This document shows positions 8,471-17,071 of a stretch of DNA of 64,000 bases, one piece after another. Both the position numbers and the translations under genes were made by a program. The stretch lies in the NCBI GenBank assembly GCA_913055735.1, contig CAJXKD010000002.1:722150-786149 (forward strand), in the 5' to 3' direction. Origin of the DNA: an uncultured Rhodospirillales bacterium. GTDB taxonomy: Bacteria; Pseudomonadota; Alphaproteobacteria; Rhodospirillales; UBA2165. Numbering within the stretch: the stretch's first letter is position 1; each line of letters starts with the position of its first letter. The notes beneath the pieces are model-generated. The model had not been told where the DNA came from. It searched no databases and saw only the letters and a program-made list of their open reading frames with translations.

Positions 8471-8938
8471 CTAGCGCGGCCAGAGGACGGCCTGGGTGCA
8501 GCGGAACATGGCGATGCGTTTATCCGTCGCCTCGTCATGGACGTCGACATCCCATACCTGGGTCGTCCGGCCCCGGTGCTGCGGGATCGCGACGGCCGAA
8601 ACAGCTCCCTCGCGGACCGTGCCGAGAAAATTCGACTTAAGCTCCACCGTGGTGAAGCTTTCCGCGCCCTCTTGCAGGTTGATCATGGTGGCATAGCCGG
8701 CGAGCGTATCGGCCAGCGCGATGACGCTGGCAGCATGGATGAAGCCGTTGGGGGCCATGATTTCAGGACGCACTGCCATGCGGCCGGTGAACCGTTCCTT
8801 ATCGCACAGCGTTACCTCGATCCCCGCCAGCTCCGGCAGATGGCCGCGGCTGATGGCATTGAATTCCTCGGCCGTGGTGAAGGTGCGCGGATCGGCGCCG
8901 AGGGTGTCCCAATAGGAAAACGAGCTTTTGCCGGCCAT
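8471..8938 (-). CDS. PaaI-like hotdog thioesterase
   Basis: The 155 residues fit the hotdog-fold thioesterase family. The conserved pattern NGFIHAASVIALADTLAGYAT is the catalytic helix block, followed by TTVELKSNFLG and GRTTQVWDVDV strands. It probably hydrolyses small acyl- or aryl-CoA esters in the cytoplasm; the exact substrate is not readable. It lies 18 bp downstream of smpB on the same strand and may be co-transcribed with dapA and smpB. The start is the ATG at 8938. Confidence 0.82.
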   Translation of the reverse strand: MAGKSSFSYWDTLGADPRTFTTAEEFNAISRGHLPELAGIEVTLCDKERFTGRMAVRPEIMAPNGFIHAASVIALADTLAGYATMINLQEGAESFTTVELKSNFLGTVREGAVSAVAIPQHRGRTTQVWDVDVHDEATDKRIAMFRCTQAVLWPR

Positions 8939-8956
8939 GATTATCCCCTCTCCCGC

Positions 8957-9427
8957 CTAGCCTCTTTCACGCATGAGGCGCGCCTTGTCGCGCTTCCATT
9001 CGCGCTCCTTGATGGAGGCACGTTTCTCGAACTTGCGTTTGCCCTTGGCGAGGCCGAGCTCGACCTTGGCGATACCGCGCTTGTTGAAATAGATCGACAG
9101 CGGCACGACGGTCATGCCTTCCCGGTTCAGTCCGCCGATCAGCCTGCTGATTTCCTTGCGGTGCAGCAACAGCTTGCGCGGACGCCGGGTTTCGTGCTGG
9201 ACGCGGGATGCCGGGTATTCGGGAATATAGGCATTGATCAGATAGATCTCGCCGCCTTCATCGGAAGCATAGGCCTCCTCGATACTGGCGCGGCCGGAGC
9301 GTAAGGACTTCACCTCGCTGCCGTATAGCTGAATGCCTGCCTCGAGGGTTTCCTCGATAAAATAGTCGTGGCGCGCCTTTCGGTTGCGCGCCGCGACATT
9401 GGCCGCCATCTGGGATTTCTTGGCCAT
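8957..9427 (-). CDS. smpB: SsrA-binding protein SmpB
   Basis: This 156-residue basic protein matches SmpB throughout: the N-terminal [12 protein letters not shown], the [16 protein letters not shown] block, [10 protein letters not shown], and the C-terminal [15 protein letters not shown] tail with many Lys/Arg. SmpB binds tmRNA and rescues stalled ribosomes. A GGAG site precedes the ATG. It is flanked by dapA upstream (41-bp gap) and a thioesterase downstream. The dapA-smpB neighbourhood is common in alphaproteobacteria. The tmRNA gene itself was not seen in the window. Confidence 0.97.
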   Translation of the reverse strand: MAKKSQMAANVAARNRKARHDYFIEETLEAGIQLYGSEVKSLRSGRASIEEAYASDEGGEIYLINAYIPEYPASRVQHETRRPRKLLLHRKEISRLIGGLNREGMTVVPLSIYFNKRGIAKVELGLAKGKRKFEKRASIKEREWKRDKARLMRERG

Positions 9428-9468
9428 GACTCCGGTCTACCCGTTCGGGCCCAAATTCAGGGACGCGA

Positions 9469-10344
9469 TCAGGACAGCAGGCCCGCGCCCTTCAGCGCGT
9501 CGCTGACCCGCTTCCTGCTTGCCTCCGCGATGGTGGTGATCGGCAGGCGCGCCTCGGCAGAGCAAATACCGAGAAGCTCGGCAGCATACTTGACCGGCCC
9601 CGGGCTGGTCTCACAGAACAGGGCCGAATGCAGCGGCATCAATTTCGACTGCCAGTCCATGGCCGATTTGACATCCCCGTCGCGCCAGGCCTTTTGCATC
9701 GCCGCGCACTGCTTCGGCGCGATATTGGCTGTCACCGAGATGCAGCCATGCCCGCCGGCGGCCAGGAACGGAATGGCGGTGCCGTCCTCGCCGGACAATT
9801 GGCAGAAGTCCTCGCCGATGGCGAGCGCCGTCAGGATCGGCCGATTGAGATCGCTGGTCGCGTCCTTGACGCCGACGATGTTGGGCAATTTTGCCAACCG
9901 CGCCATAGTGTCGACCGACATATCGATGATGCAGCGGGGCGGAATGTTATAAATGACGACCGGCAGATCGACGGCGTCGTTGATCGCCTTAAAGTGATCG
10001 TAGAGCCCCTGCTGGGTCGGTTTGTTGTAATAGGGCGTCACGATCAGCGCACCGTCCGCGCCCGCTTCCTTGGCGTGCCGCGTGAGAGCAATAGCCTCGG
10101 CGGTCGAATTGGACCCGGCTCCGGCGATCACCGGCACCCGCCCGGCGGCGGCGTCGATACAAATTTCGACCACCCGCATATGTTCGTCATGGCTGAGAGT
10201 CGGGGATTCCCCGGTCGTTCCGCAGGGCACGAGCCCCTCGGTTCCCTCAGCGATTTGCCATTCCACCAACTTACGGAAGGCGTCTTCGTCGACGTCTCCA
10301 TTCTTGAAGGGGGTAATCAGGGCAACGATGGAGCCCTTGAACAT
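9469..10344 (-). CDS. dapA: 4-hydroxy-tetrahydrodipicolinate synthase
   Basis: The 291-residue enzyme condenses pyruvate with aspartate semialdehyde in lysine and diaminopimelate synthesis. It starts MFKGSIVALITPF, carries the GTTGESPTL substrate loop, catalytic Tyr132 (IYNIPPR) and Schiff-base Lys160 (GVKDAT), matching E. coli Tyr133/Lys161 within one residue. The ATG at 10344 is chosen over an upstream in-frame extension because it has a GGGAG site and gives the family's usual N-terminus. It diverges from the lytic transglycosylase gene across a 282-bp region with two dyads. Both products bear on peptidoglycan. Confidence 0.97.
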   Translation of the reverse strand: MFKGSIVALITPFKNGDVDEDAFRKLVEWQIAEGTEGLVPCGTTGESPTLSHDEHMRVVEICIDAAAGRVPVIAGAGSNSTAEAIALTRHAKEAGADGALIVTPYYNKPTQQGLYDHFKAINDAVDLPVVIYNIPPRCIIDMSVDTMARLAKLPNIVGVKDATSDLNRPILTALAIGEDFCQLSGEDGTAIPFLAAGGHGCISVTANIAPKQCAAMQKAWRDGDVKSAMDWQSKLMPLHSALFCETSPGPVKYAAELLGICSAEARLPITTIAEASRKRVSDALKGAGLLS

Positions 10345-10429
10345 GATGGTTAATCTCCCTTGATTTGTTCCGGGACCATAGCCGCAGAGGGGCGGCCGAT
10401 CAATTGGAACCAAGGGTTCTTATCGCAAG

Positions 10430-10463
10430 ATTGTCACAATTTTGACGTTAACCAGACGTCAAA
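10430..10463. promoter_or_regulatory. Two adjacent dyads in the dapA / transglycosylase divergent region
   Basis: A short palindrome ATTGT-C-ACAAT (10430-10440) abuts a perfect 8-bp inverted repeat TTTGACGT-N7-ACGTCAAA (10441-10463). The second dyad carries TTGACG on both strands, so it could provide -35 elements in both directions, and its loop holds GTTAAC. A bidirectional operator is inferred; no matching regulator is encoded nearby. Confidence 0.45.
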
Positions 10464-10626
10464 TTCCGGCCTCATCGTCCCTATATCCTCTATAGGCGAT
10501 CTTGAGGATAACCGGGGGGTAATCGTTAACGGCTATGACAAACGCGTGCACATTCGTGGCATTCCTTGCCCCCCATCAGAGAGGCTTCTAGACTTGGCTC
10601 TTGTATCAGTGAAGCGCGAGGGCCGA

Positions 10627-12609
10627 ATGCGGAGGCTAAGTAGATTAGCCGTCCTGGGCATGGCAATGAGTGCCCTGATGGGGGCGCTGACCCTTGCCGT
10701 TTACCCATCCGCATCGGCCGCAGAGGTGGTCTCGGCCCGCGAAGCCAAGATCGCCACGCGCGTCTTCGATTCCATCGAGGACGGCAAATGGAATACCGCG
10801 AAGCGTGCGGCCAGAGGGCTTCGCCACCCCCTGTTGATCAAGACCTATCGCTGGCGCTTCCTATCGTCCCCCGATTCCGGAGCGAGCTTCCAGGAGATCG
10901 CTCAGTTTATCCGCGAGAACCAGGATTGGCCGGATCAATGGCTGCTCTTGATGCGCGCCGAGGAGGCCATGACCACAGGCGTCTCCGATGACGAAGTTCT
11001 CGAATGGTTTGCCGACCGCGAGCCCCGGACCGCGGATGGCGGCAGCCGTCTTGCCCGCGCCTTTCTGGCAAATGGCGAAATCGAGAAGGCCCGCGCCGTG
11101 ATCCGTAAGACCTGGGTGGAAGCGAACTTCGGATCCGTCCAGGAGCGTCATTTCTATAACCGGTTCCGCCGTTACCTCACCCGCGAGGATCATATCGAGC
11201 GCCTCGACCGCTTGCTGTGGGCCGGCCGCTATTATCCGTCCCGGCGGATGTACCGCCGGGTGCATAAAAGCTGGGCCCTGCTGGCCGAAGCGCGGCTGGC
11301 GCTCCGCCGTATGGTGGGCGGCGTCGACGGTGCCATCGCCCGCGTGCCCGAGCATCTACGGGACCATCCGGGCCTGGTCTATGAACGCCTCCGCTGGCGC
11401 CGGCGCAAGGGCCGCGACAAAGACGCCATTGAACTCCTGGCCAATATGCCCGCCGATTTGGTGCGCCCCGATCTGTGGTCGCATGAGCGCGCCATTTTGG
11501 CGCGCCGCGCCCTGCAGGATGGCCATATAAGTGAGGCCTATATCCTCGCCAAAAACCACGGCATGGAGGACGGCATCGGGCTGGTCGAGGGTGAATGGCT
11601 GGCCGGTTGGATCGCGCTGCGGTTCCTCAAGGAACCGACCACTGCATTCAGCCATTTCACGCGCATCTACCGCGCCGCCAACTACGCCATCAGCCGGTCG
11701 CGCGGCGCCTATTGGGCCGGCCGCGCCGCCGAAGAAATGAAGGAGCAGGTCCGGGCACGTTTCTGGTACCGCACCGCCTCCAACTACCCCATGACCTATT
11801 ACGGCCAACTCGCGGCTGCGCGCTATTTCCCCGACGGCAATCTGCGGGTCCCGCCGGATCCGAAGCTCAAGGACGCCGATAAGAAAAGCTTCGCCAAACA
11901 TGAACTGGTGGTGCTGGTCAAACTTCTCTCCGATGCCGGGCTGACGAAATATATCGACCCCTTTATCGAGCAGCTCAACGAGATTGGCGCCACCCCCGCG
12001 TGGCGCGCGCAAGTGGCGGAACTGGCGGAAATCGGTGGCCGGCAGGACCTCGCCGTCCAGACCGCAAAAAAGGCCATTCGCGAAGGCGCCCATTTGCTGG
12101 GCGCGGGCTTTCCGACGCTCGATGCGGAGCTAAAGACGGACCTCGAGACGCCGCTGGTTCATGCCCTGATCCGTCAAGAGAGCGCCTTCAACAATGAAGC
12201 GGTCAGTCATGCCGGCGCGCGCGGCCTTATGCAATTGATGCCGGGCACCGCCAAACTCGTCGCCCGGCAACTTCGCGTCCCCTATCGCCGCAACAAACTG
12301 ACCCAGGACGAAGAGTACAATATTTCCCTGGGCACGGCCTATCTGCGCGACATGCTGAGAACGTTCGACGGCTCCTATGTCCAGGCCATTGCTGCATACA
12401 ATGCGGGTCCGGCCCGGGTCCGGCGCTGGGTGAAGGAATACGGCGATCCCAGCGATCCCTCCATCGATCCTATTGACTGGGTTGAGATGATCCCCCTAAG
12501 TGAGACCCGCAACTATGTCCAACGGGTGATGGAAAATCTCCATGTCTATCGGCTGCGCCTCGCCGACAGCGAACTGGCCTTCAATCCGGAAAGCGACCTC
12601 AGACGCTAG
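10627..12609 (+). CDS. Soluble lytic murein transglycosylase (Slt70-like)
   Basis: From the ATG at 10627 this is a 660-residue protein with a signal peptide (basic MRRLSR, hydrophobic core, cleavage near ASAAEV), a long alpha-helical superhelix region and a C-terminal SLT lysozyme-like domain. The catalytic Glu is residue 518 in LIRQESAFN, followed by GARGLMQLMPGTA and AIAAYNAGPARV. It cleaves periplasmic peptidoglycan to 1,6-anhydro products. The start has a GAGGG site and gives a clean signal peptide; an open extension to 10360 lacks family features. It is followed by a dehydratase gene after 24 bp on the same strand. Confidence 0.95.
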   Translation: MRRLSRLAVLGMAMSALMGALTLAVYPSASAAEVVSAREAKIATRVFDSIEDGKWNTAKRAARGLRHPLLIKTYRWRFLSSPDSGASFQEIAQFIRENQDWPDQWLLLMRAEEAMTTGVSDDEVLEWFADREPRTADGGSRLARAFLANGEIEKARAVIRKTWVEANFGSVQERHFYNRFRRYLTREDHIERLDRLLWAGRYYPSRRMYRRVHKSWALLAEARLALRRMVGGVDGAIARVPEHLRDHPGLVYERLRWRRRKGRDKDAIELLANMPADLVRPDLWSHERAILARRALQDGHISEAYILAKNHGMEDGIGLVEGEWLAGWIALRFLKEPTTAFSHFTRIYRAANYAISRSRGAYWAGRAAEEMKEQVRARFWYRTASNYPMTYYGQLAAARYFPDGNLRVPPDPKLKDADKKSFAKHELVVLVKLLSDAGLTKYIDPFIEQLNEIGATPAWRAQVAELAEIGGRQDLAVQTAKKAIREGAHLLGAGFPTLDAELKTDLETPLVHALIRQESAFNNEAVSHAGARGLMQLMPGTAKLVARQLRVPYRRNKLTQDEEYNISLGTAYLRDMLRTFDGSYVQAIAAYNAGPARVRRWVKEYGDPSDPSIDPIDWVEMIPLSETRNYVQRVMENLHVYRLRLADSELAFNPESDLRR

Positions 12610-12633
12610 GTCTCACGCGGGCCGGGCGTCTTC

Positions 12634-13629
12634 ATGAGCGCCCAAGCCCCCTCCCTTCCCACCTTTGACGACGTCCGGCAGGCGGCTAAACGCCTGCATG
12701 GCGTGGCCGTACGAACGCCGCTGTTGGAATCGGTACACCTCAACGATCAGCTCGGGTGCCGCCTTTTGGTCAAGGCGGAATGCCTGCAACGGACAGGCTC
12801 CTTCAAGTTCCGGGGCGCCTATAACCGCTTGGCCCAGTTGAGTGATGTTGAGAAAAAGCGCGGTATTGTTGCCTTTTCCTCCGGCAACCACGCGCAGGGG
12901 GTCGCCGCGGCGGCGCGGATCCTGGGTATTCCCGCGACCATCGTCATGCCGTCCGACGCGCCCGCCATCAAGACCGCCAACACAAAGGCCGATGGCGCGA
13001 CAGTGGTTCCCTATGAACGGCGCGACGCCAATCGGGTGGCGATCGCGACAAAGATCATGGAGGAAACCGGCGCTGTTTTGGTACCGCCCTATGACGATCC
13101 CCACATCATGGCCGGTCAGGGAACCGCGGGCCTCGAAACCATCGCGCAAGCACGTGAAATGGGAGCAACCGTCGATCTGTTCTTGGCCCCCGTGAGCGGC
13201 GGCGGCCTGATTGGCGGGTGCGCCCTCGCATTCGAAGGGGAAAGCCCCTCAACCAAACTCTACGCGACCGAGCCGGAAGATTTCGACGACACGGCCCAAT
13301 CCGTCGCGGCCGAACGGCGGATCGAAATCACACCGGGCAAACCGTCGATCTGTGATGCCTTGCTTGTGGAAACGCCGGGAGCGCTTTCCTTCGAAGTCAA
13401 CAAACGCCGCCTGGAAGGCGGATTGAGGGTATCGGACAACGAGGCCTTGGCCGCCATGGCCACCGCCTTCAATGCGTTGAAAATCGTGTTGGAGCCGAGC
13501 GGCGCCGTGCCGTTAGCAGCCGTTTTGAACGGCCGTGTTGACGTCAAAGGCAAGACCGTTGCCGTCCTGGTGTCGGGCGGCAACGTTGATCCGAATATGT
13601 TCTGCCGGGCAATTCTCGACGGAAGCTGA
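12634..13629 (+). CDS. PLP-dependent threonine/serine dehydratase family protein
   Basis: The 331-residue enzyme belongs to the fold-type II PLP family of threonine dehydratase and serine racemase. The PLP lysine is Lys58 in TGSFKFRGAYN, the AFSSGNHAQG loop binds substrate carboxylate, and VSGGGLIGG holds the cofactor phosphate. It lacks the C-terminal regulatory domains of biosynthetic IlvA, so a catabolic dehydratase or racemase role is more likely. It directly follows the transglycosylase gene with no strong ribosome site. I cannot choose among threonine, serine or hydroxyaspartate as substrate. Confidence 0.88.
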   Translation: MSAQAPSLPTFDDVRQAAKRLHGVAVRTPLLESVHLNDQLGCRLLVKAECLQRTGSFKFRGAYNRLAQLSDVEKKRGIVAFSSGNHAQGVAAAARILGIPATIVMPSDAPAIKTANTKADGATVVPYERRDANRVAIATKIMEETGAVLVPPYDDPHIMAGQGTAGLETIAQAREMGATVDLFLAPVSGGGLIGGCALAFEGESPSTKLYATEPEDFDDTAQSVAAERRIEITPGKPSICDALLVETPGALSFEVNKRRLEGGLRVSDNEALAAMATAFNALKIVLEPSGAVPLAAVLNGRVDVKGKTVAVLVSGGNVDPNMFCRAILDGS

Positions 13630-13645
13630 TCCGCCGGAGAGGGCT

Positions 13646-14137
13646 CTATTCGGCGGCAGGCGTTTCCACCGGGTCGTTCTTCTTGGGCACGCCGACATCC
13701 GAAATTCTTGCTTTGCTGCCCTTCAAGAGGTGGATGCCCCCTTCGGCGTCCTTCTTGGGCGCATTGGTCTCGTTCAGACGACGGCAGTGACCTTCCAGGA
13801 ACGCCCCTTGCTCGATCGCCAAGGCCTCGTGAAGCACGTCGCCGACGACATGGGCGGTTTTCGCCAAGGAGACGGAGCGCGCCCGAATCTGTCCGGTGAC
13901 CTTGCCGTGAACGCGAACGCTATCGGCAACGATCTCGCCGTTGACCTGGGCCGATTCACCGACGACCAGAACGTCGGAATGAATATCGCCTTCGACGATA
14001 CCATCGACCTGGATTTCACCGGTGGAAACGAGATCGCCGACGACCTTGAGGTCCGGTGACAACATGGAAGGCGGCGCCGGCGTTTTCGTTACCGGCGCCT
14101 GACGGTCTTCTTCGTCCCGATTACCCTTTGTAAACAT
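13646..14137 (-). CDS. Bactofilin
   Basis: This 163-residue protein has the bactofilin core: regular six-residue beta-helix repeats from about residue 30 to 125 (VVGDLVSTGEIQVDG, VEGDIHSDVLVVG, NGEIVADSVRVHGKV) between disordered proline/charged tails. Bactofilins polymerise without nucleotide and position cell-wall enzymes at the membrane. The gene overlaps the 3' end of the M23 peptidase gene by 17 bp, so they are translationally linked; such peptidase/bactofilin pairs are a known functional arrangement in cell-shape control. It converges with the dehydratase gene. Confidence 0.95.
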   Translation of the reverse strand: MFTKGNRDEEDRQAPVTKTPAPPSMLSPDLKVVGDLVSTGEIQVDGIVEGDIHSDVLVVGESAQVNGEIVADSVRVHGKVTGQIRARSVSLAKTAHVVGDVLHEALAIEQGAFLEGHCRRLNETNAPKKDAEGGIHLLKGSKARISDVGVPKKNDPVETPAAE

Positions 14138-15464
14138 ATCTACCCGCCTTGATGAATTTCCACGGATTCTTCGGCCTTCCGTTCACGTGCACTTCGTAGT
14201 GCAGATGAGGCCCGGTGCTGCGCCCCGAATTCCCCAGCAACCCGATTTTATCGTGATAGCCGACTTTCTGACCACGTTTCACCAGGATCTTATTGAGGTG
14301 ACCGTAACGGGTTTTGATGCCGTTGCCGTGATCGATTTCGATAAACCTGCCGTACTTTCCCTTACGCCCCGCATAGGTGACCCTCCCCGGCGCCGTCGCG
14401 AAAACGCTGCTCCGCATGGGGCCGCCCAGATCGAGGCCGTAATGCATGGCCCATTGTTTATTGATCGGATCGCGCCGCTTTCCGTAGTGACTGGAAACGG
14501 TGAAGAAATCCATGGGCGGGCTGAGAGGGAGCTGCCGCATGAGAGTCTGCAACTCCTCATGGTGCGACACATGACTGTCGAGAAGGTCGAGGCTCGCCTT
14601 GAAATGTTCGCCAGGCTTGATATCGCTTTCGTCCAACGCCGGAACAAAGGGGCCGCCCTGCCCCGATTTGCCTCCCCGTTTGCCGAGGAGACTGTTCAGA
14701 TCTAGCCCAGCGAGCGTAAAGACGTTCTGCATATCCGCGATGCTTTCCGCCGTCTGCTTGGTCAAGCGCGCGACGACGTCCTTCTCCGACTCATGCAGAT
14801 TGACGATCTGCTGTTCGAGATCCTCGATGAGGCCGGCGAACTGCTTTTTCTCGGAAATGGCCGCATCGCGCTCCGCCATGGCCTTCTCGAGATCGGAAGC
14901 GGCGATGCTCAGATTGCCCTTAAGTTCGAAATTGCGATTGCTGAGATCGGTCATCTGACGCTCGATCTCGTTGAGGCGGCCTTTCAGCGCTTCGCGCATC
15001 TCGGCCACGCGTTTGGCCTCGACCTCTGAATCCTTCAAGCGGTTCTTGGTCGATTTCAGGCTCGTCTGCAGGGTGGCGTTGTTCTCCACCAGGTTGAGCA
15101 TGAAATTGTGATTTTCTTCGAGTTGCTTGGTCAGCGACGAGAACTTGCTCTGATAGTCAGAAACCTCGTTCAACAGGCTTCGGTACGACGCGCGCGCATT
15201 GAGAAGCTCTGTATCCTTCGCGTTGATGATGTGATCGCGGACAACGAGACTGATCGAGGCATAGCTGGCCCAGCCGGCGAACATCATGACAACGGCGGCC
15301 GCAGCCATCTGCATCCGCGACGAAATCCGGAAGAACCAGACCTGCGCGTCGGTACGCAGCATCACCTCGCGTTCGGTGAACATCCGATCGAAGGTAATCC
15401 GAATACGTCGCTCATAGTCGGGCCAGGATTTGGCCCATCTGTTGATAATGGTCTGGAGACCCAT
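14121..15464 (-). CDS. M23 family peptidoglycan endopeptidase with coiled coil
   Basis: The 447 residues comprise a cytoplasmic N-terminus, one membrane segment at about 51-75, a long coiled coil at about 85-240, a linker, and a C-terminal LytM/M23 domain at about 320-440. Zinc ligands are in HYGLDLGG and in HLHYEV, and the GRSTGPHLH block is typical. It should be an inner-membrane-anchored periplasmic endopeptidase or, if regulated like NlpD/EnvC, an activator; the visible ligands favour an active enzyme. It is the first gene of the pair with bactofilin. An AGAGGGGGT site precedes the ATG. Confidence 0.94.
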   Translation of the reverse strand: MGLQTIINRWAKSWPDYERRIRITFDRMFTEREVMLRTDAQVWFFRISSRMQMAAAAVVMMFAGWASYASISLVVRDHIINAKDTELLNARASYRSLLNEVSDYQSKFSSLTKQLEENHNFMLNLVENNATLQTSLKSTKNRLKDSEVEAKRVAEMREALKGRLNEIERQMTDLSNRNFELKGNLSIAASDLEKAMAERDAAISEKKQFAGLIEDLEQQIVNLHESEKDVVARLTKQTAESIADMQNVFTLAGLDLNSLLGKRGGKSGQGGPFVPALDESDIKPGEHFKASLDLLDSHVSHHEELQTLMRQLPLSPPMDFFTVSSHYGKRRDPINKQWAMHYGLDLGGPMRSSVFATAPGRVTYAGRKGKYGRFIEIDHGNGIKTRYGHLNKILVKRGQKVGYHDKIGLLGNSGRSTGPHLHYEVHVNGRPKNPWKFIKAGRYVYKG

Positions 15465-15640
15465 GACCCCCTCTTACACAGCGCACGGGTTTATAGACCG
15501 CCGTCCTTTAAAAGACCTCTAATGGCGGACATTTTCCCCCGCGATCGGCTCGGCACACCCCTGTACGAACAGCCCCTCAGGATCGTCTTTGCGAAAGCCC
15601 CGGGGACCGCTATTTTCGTTAAGATTGTACCACGATACAT

Positions 15641-16126
15641 ATGGGGAAATATTCCCAAATGTCTATGACCGTCGCGCGGCTGATTGCAACCTGGGGTGGG
15701 TGCGGTTTTCTGCCGAAAATGCCCGGAACGTGGGGGTCCCTCGCGGCCCTCCCATTCGCTTGGGGGCTCCATTCCCTTGGAGGCTGGCCACTTTTAGGTG
15801 GCGCCGCCTTGTTAACTTTTGGCGTCGGCATCTGGGCGTCGGGTGTGGCGGCCCGAACACAGGGGCTCGACGATCCATCCGAAGTCGTTATCGACGAGGT
15901 CGCCGGACAATGGCTGACCCTGGCCGTCGTGCCACCAGACCTCCTGTTCTACGTCCTGGGCTTCATCCTGTTTCGGATTGCCGATATCCTCAAACCCTGG
16001 CCTGTCAGTTGGGCGGATAGAAACCTCAAAGGCGGCTTGGGAATCATGCTGGACGACGTGCTGGCCGCCGTATATGCCGGGGTTGTTCTGTTCCTCCTGC
16101 ATGAACTGTGGACAAAGGCTGTTTGA
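15641..16126 (+). CDS. pgpA: Phosphatidylglycerophosphatase A
   Basis: The 161-residue membrane protein matches PgpA: ATWGGCGFLPKMPGTWGSL at the N-terminus, VVIDEVAGQWLTL with the acidic catalytic residues, and DDVLAAVYAG near the C-terminus, with about four hydrophobic segments. It removes the phosphate from phosphatidylglycerophosphate to give phosphatidylglycerol. The ATG at 15641 is kept, although ATGs at 15659 and 15665 are also in frame and equally plausible. Its TGA overlaps the ATG of the next gene by one base (TGATG), indicating coupling. Confidence 0.93.
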   Translation: MGKYSQMSMTVARLIATWGGCGFLPKMPGTWGSLAALPFAWGLHSLGGWPLLGGAALLTFGVGIWASGVAARTQGLDDPSEVVIDEVAGQWLTLAVVPPDLLFYVLGFILFRIADILKPWPVSWADRNLKGGLGIMLDDVLAAVYAGVVLFLLHELWTKAV

Positions 16127-16614
16127 TGTTTGCTCAAGAGATCCTGAACGCGGCCAAAGCCGCCGTTGACCGCGCCGCCAGCATGAAGTTGAAGATCGGG
16201 TCGGTCGAAAGCTGCACCGGCGGATTGATCGGCGGCGCGCTAACCGCCGTTCCGGGATCGTCGGCGGTCGTCGATCGCGGCTTCATCACCTATTCCAATG
16301 AGGCCAAACACGATCTGGTCGGTGTCCCGAAAAGCACCATCGAAGCGCATGGCGCCGTCAGCGAGGAAACCGCCCGCGCCATGGCCGAAGGCGCCGTTCA
16401 CCACACGCCCTTGGACGCCGCCGTCGCGGTTACCGGTATTGCGGGACCCGGTGGCGGTACGCCGCAAAAGCCTGTCGGGCTCGTCTATATCGCGGCGGCA
16501 CGCCAGGGCGTCGAGACGCGTGTCGAGCGGCACCAGTTTCCCGGCAACCGCGACGCGGTGCGCCTCGCGACGGTCCAACAGGCCCTTCGTCTTCTCACCG
16601 AAGTGATGGGATAA
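16126..16614 (+). CDS. CinA C-terminal-type nicotinamide-nucleotide amidohydrolase
   Basis: This 162-residue protein is a stand-alone CinA C-terminal domain (PncC type). Signature blocks are SVESCTGGLIGGALT, VDRGFITYSNEAK, VSEETARAMAEGA and VTGIAGPGGGTPQKPVG. The family deamidates nicotinamide mononucleotide to recycle NAD. The start at 16126 is set by the TGATG overlap with pgpA. An alternative upstream frame would run into pgpA and lacks conservation. It converges with the isomerase gene at 16626. Confidence 0.92.
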   Translation: MFAQEILNAAKAAVDRAASMKLKIGSVESCTGGLIGGALTAVPGSSAVVDRGFITYSNEAKHDLVGVPKSTIEAHGAVSEETARAMAEGAVHHTPLDAAVAVTGIAGPGGGTPQKPVGLVYIAAARQGVETRVERHQFPGNRDAVRLATVQQALRLLTEVMG

Positions 16615-16625
16615 AACCGCGTAGC

Positions 16626-17036
16626 CTATTCCGCGGCATGCTTCCCCTTGGCGCGCTCAGCCATAAAATCCTGCGTGTTGTTGAGCTTGTAGGTGAGCGT
16701 CGGATGGATCTCCTGAATCTCCATCGAGATATTGAGCGGCCGGGATTCAAACGCGCCCTTCAAATGCTCGCAGATCACCGAATAGACTTTCTTTCCCGCC
16801 TCATCGAGGGTGTCGACGTCGCGCCCCGAGCCGACACGCACGACCGTATGCACGAAAGCATTATCGGGATGTCCATCGGCGATGCGGTAGGTTTGACGCG
16901 GCACCGCGCGTACCCGAATGCCTTTGAGGTCGAACACGCCCGTTTCAACGGCGGTCTTGACGATCTTGTCCGATAACGCCGGGAAATCGAGTTCCTTTTC
17001 AATATTGGCCGAATATTCGACGAAGAAATGGGGCAT
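16626..17036 (-). CDS. 5-carboxymethyl-2-hydroxymuconate isomerase-like tautomerase
   Basis: The 136-residue protein belongs to the CHMI family: after Met removal Pro is N-terminal (MPHFFVEYSANIEKE) as in tautomerases that use proline as the base, and the DISMEIQEI-like C-terminal strand is present. In 4-hydroxyphenylacetate breakdown CHMI isomerises the ring-cleavage product. No other hpa genes are near, so the role here is open. The ATG at 17036 is chosen for its perfect AGGAGG site 7 bp upstream. The next gene upstream on this strand is an SDR, 35 bp away, so the two probably form an operon. Confidence 0.85.
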   Translation of the reverse strand: MPHFFVEYSANIEKELDFPALSDKIVKTAVETGVFDLKGIRVRAVPRQTYRIADGHPDNAFVHTVVRVGSGRDVDTLDEAGKKVYSVICEHLKGAFESRPLNISMEIQEIHPTLTYKLNNTQDFMAERAKGKHAAE

Positions 17037-17071
17037 CACGCGTCCTCCTCTACAGTGGCCTATTCTCGATA

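Noticed and set aside
10360..10626. N-terminal extension of the lytic transglycosylase
   Set aside because: Codons before 10627 encode no conserved sequence and would place a signal peptide internally; the dyads and dapA promoter lie here.
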